Assembly: GCA_946497265.1 (NCBI GenBank)
Contig: CAMMKL010000108.1
Location: forward strand, 1-7,143
Direction: 5' to 3'
Length of the DNA stretch: 7,143 bases
From: an uncultured Clostridia bacterium
GTDB taxonomy: Bacteria > Bacillota > Clostridia > Oscillospirales > Acutalibacteraceae
The translations under genes were made by a program, and so were the position numbers. Shown piece after piece: positions 6,130-7,143 of this stretch. Within the stretch, counting starts at the first letter, position 1. The number at the start of each line of letters is the position of its first letter. The notes below the pieces were generated by a model that had not been told where the DNA came from, ran no database searches, and saw only the letters and a program-made list of their open reading frames with translations.

Positions 6130-6585
6130 TTATGTGTTCAGATATTTCTCTGTTGGGCGGTAAAAGCAATGCTGATTGATGCGGTTAAAGGCTACGCCGA
6201 TTCCTCCCGGAGGAAAATAAGTTGGGCAGGCTGTGGTAGGCGGGGAATAAGGATTGTAAAAGAAAAGGCATTCGGCTACCGGGGTGAAAACATTTCCCGA
6301 CATAATCCAGTCGGCAATTTGATAATGTTCTTCAGATGGGTCCATATTCCAGATATTTTGGGCGTTGTATTGGCCTCCAACTGCATCGCGCATACAGACA
6401 AATTGGCCCGGCTGCTCAATGATATTCCGAATATTCCCCCCTTGGCTGACGCGGGCGAACTCACCGTAAGGGACCTGCGCGCGGTTTCCCACCACGGAAG
6501 CAACCGCCCGCATCCCGTCGTCGCCTTCTCCCCCGGCTTCGCATTGAATCAGGCGGGCAAACAGCTCTCGAGTTGTGTAGGGCAT
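6130..6585 (-). CDS. cwlJ: Spore cortex-lytic cell wall hydrolase CwlJ
   Basis: This 151-residue protein is a single SleB/CwlJ-type hydrolase_2 domain, which cleaves muramic-lactam-containing cortex peptidoglycan during germination. Visible features are RLIQCEAGGEGDDGMRAVA (11-29) with the likely catalytic Glu16, VVGNR (31-35), the central Gln/Phe region IIEQPGQF (55-62), LFFYNP (107-112) and the CwlJ-type ending NQHCFYRPTEKY (137-148). There is no signal peptide and no peptidoglycan-binding domain. That matches CwlJ, made in the mother cell and placed in the coat, rather than SleB, which is exported and carries a binding domain. Length is near the 142 residues of the Bacillus enzyme. The ATG follows GGTGAT with a short gap, a modest ribosome binding site. 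gerQ follows 18 nt downstream. Known CwlJ is triggered by Ca-dipicolinate released from the core. Confidence 0.93.
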   Translation of the reverse strand: MPYTTRELFARLIQCEAGGEGDDGMRAVASVVGNRAQVPYGEFARVSQGGNIRNIIEQPGQFVCMRDAVGGQYNAQNIWNMDPSEEHYQIADWIMSGNVFTPVAECLFFYNPYSPPTTACPTYFPPGGIGVAFNRINQHCFYRPTEKYLNT

Positions 6586-6619
6586 TAAATCACCAGCTTT
6601 GTAAAATTATCTTCACGTC

Positions 6620-6648
6620 AGTATATGCAGGAGGAGCGTTTTGTGTTT
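6620..6648 (-). promoter_or_regulatory. Possible sporulation (sigma-K-like) promoter of cwlJ-gerQ
   Basis: On the minus strand AAACA (6648-6644) and GCATATACT (6628-6620) resemble the sigma-K pattern of an AC-containing -35 and a GCATA-type -10, with about 16 nt between the AC and the -10. This would place the start some 30 nt before cwlJ. The match is partial. Bacillus cwlJ is under mother-cell sigma-E control, and no good sigma-E boxes were seen here, so this is tentative. Confidence 0.3.
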
Positions 6649-6796
6649 GCATGCAGGATTTTAGCAGAAGAAATACCCGTTATATGCAAAGCTAACCGCC
6701 ACCAATGAGAAAAAGCTTGACTTTTCTGCGGCAAGAACTTAAAATAAAACAGTATCTAAAAAAGGGATGGGTTTTTAAGTACGTCCCGCCGAATAT

Positions 6797-6841
6797 GGAA
6801 GCGTATCGAAGTGGTCATAACGGGCCTGACTCGAAATCTTG
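6797..6841 (+). pseudogene. tRNA-Ser(CGA)-like 5' half, copy 1
   Basis: The segment fits the 5' half of a class II tRNA-Ser: acceptor strand GGAAGCG (6797-6803), TA at positions 8-9, D-stem TCG/CGG (6806-6808, 6821-6823) around AAGTGGTCATAA, then the anticodon loop CTCGAAA (6830-6836) with anticodon CGA. The anticodon stem fails: CCTGA faces TCTTG, with only three of five pairs. No variable arm, T-arm with pairing stem, or CGCTTCC acceptor partner follows. A GGTTCGAA near 6896-6903 recalls a T-loop but is unpaired. It is a remnant or tRNA-derived repeat, not an intact tRNA. Confidence 0.65.
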
Positions 6842-6903
6842 CGGGGAGTTGTCCGTTTCGTCCAGCCAGAACCTTGTAACCATGCGGGTTTTACACGGTT
6901 CGA

Positions 6904-6942
6904 AAAACTAAATATTTTGCTGTTCTTTCCGTCAGTTCTTTC
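6904..6942 (+). repeat. Diverged direct repeat, copy 1
   Basis: This stretch, with landmarks TAAATAT and TTCTTTCCGTCAGTTCTTTC, is matched about 201 nt downstream by a segment with TAAATAT and TTCTCTCCATCAGTTCTCTC. Together with the tRNA-like halves it defines a repeated unit of about 200 bp whose two ends are conserved while the middle has diverged. Confidence 0.55.
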
Positions 6943-6990
6943 CAAAGCCCTTTTTCACCGAAAAAAGGCAGGAAAAAACGGCGGGCTGAC
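6931..6990. other. Long imperfect hairpin between the two tRNA-like copies
   Basis: Four stem blocks stack: GTCAG (6931-6935) with CTGAC (6986-6990), TTTCC (6939-6943) with GGAAA (6971-6975), GCC (6947-6949) with GGC (6967-6969), and TTTTTC (6951-6956) with GAAAAA (6960-6965), around an ACC loop. That is 19 pairs in all. No U-tract follows on either strand, so it is not a standard terminator. It ends 6 nt before the second tRNA-like acceptor strand. Confidence 0.5.
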
Positions 6991-6996
6991 ATATAC

Positions 6997-7041
6997 GGAG
7001 ACGTATCGAAGTGGTCATAACGAGAACGACTCGAAAACGAA
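6997..7041 (+). pseudogene. tRNA-Ser(CGA)-like 5' half, copy 2
   Basis: This copy has the same register as copy 1, shifted exactly 200 bp, with 34 of 40 positions identical through the anticodon loop: acceptor strand GGAGACG (6997-7003), TA, D-stem TCG/CGA (7006-7008, 7021-7023), identical D-loop, and loop CTCGAAA (7030-7036). The anticodon stem AACGA faces ACGAA and does not pair properly, and no CGTCTCC acceptor partner appears before the window ends. The two copies differ in acceptor and anticodon-stem sequence, so they are not a fresh duplication. Confidence 0.65.
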
Positions 7042-7103
7042 TGCCCTTTTTGGAAGCTCACCTCTGAAAAAACTTGATTTTACGGGGCTTTTCGGCTATC
7101 ATT

Positions 7104-7143
7104 GAAAAGTAAATATCCCTTAGTTCTCTCCATCAGTTCTCTC
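7104..7143 (+). repeat. Diverged direct repeat, copy 2 (runs to window edge)
   Basis: This is the counterpart of the repeat at 6904-6942: GAAAAGTAAATAT followed by TTCTCTCCATCAGTTCTCTC. It reaches the right edge, so further units may follow outside the window. The remainder of 6649-7143 contains no protein gene; the open frames across it are readings through the tRNA-like sequence. Confidence 0.5.

Noticed and set aside
5905..6588. A 227-codon plus-strand open frame
   Set aside because: It is antisense to gerQ and cwlJ, both of which have Shine-Dalgarno-spaced starts and recognisable products.
6705..7105. Two overlapping plus-strand frames of 68 and 88 codons sharing a YRSGHN-type segment
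   Set aside because: The shared peptide is simply the translation of the tRNA-Ser-like sequence, a familiar source of spurious proteins. No convincing ribosome binding sites were seen.

Overview
The window most likely comes from an endospore-forming Gram-positive bacterium of the class Clostridia, perhaps an Oscillospiraceae/Ruminococcaceae-type gut anaerobe. The evidence is a cwlJ-gerQ spore germination pair, a small DUF6514-type protein typical of Clostridia, strong AGGAGG-type ribosome binding sites, and moderately GC-rich genes separated by AT-rich spacers. The assignment to a group within Clostridia is a guess. All six recognisable protein genes lie on the minus strand, so transcription runs from right to left.

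Right edge (6586-7143): no protein gene. It holds two tRNA-Ser(CGA)-like 5' halves exactly 200 bp apart, each followed by a diverged repeat, with a long imperfect hairpin between them. Next (6585-5356) is a two-gene spore operon: cwlJ, a cortex-lytic hydrolase, then gerQ with an unusually long Pro/Gln-rich N-terminal region. After a 193-bp AT-rich gap comes a 92-residue DUF6514-like gene (5162-4884).

About 900 bp without a protein gene follows (4883-3965). It is not empty on the minus strand: a near-consensus sigma-A promoter (TTTACA-17-TATGAT with extended -10) is followed about 190 nt later by a strong intrinsic terminator, with no credible ORF between. This predicts an RNA of roughly 220 nt, either a free sRNA or an attenuated leader of the next gene. 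A structured patch and a 12-bp tandem repeat lie upstream of that promoter.

The left half carries a peptide deformylase gene broken by a frameshift between its second and third catalytic motifs (3964-3493), a five-helix membrane protein with a YdcF/SanA-type DUF218 domain (3400-2417), and a full-length phospho-sugar mutase (2112-400). The mutase has its own consensus promoter and a clear intrinsic terminator, so it is probably a single-gene unit. The last 280 bp hold no convincing gene.

Functionally, the right half concerns spore germination and the left half envelope or sugar-phosphate metabolism. No phage, transposon or CRISPR element is visible.
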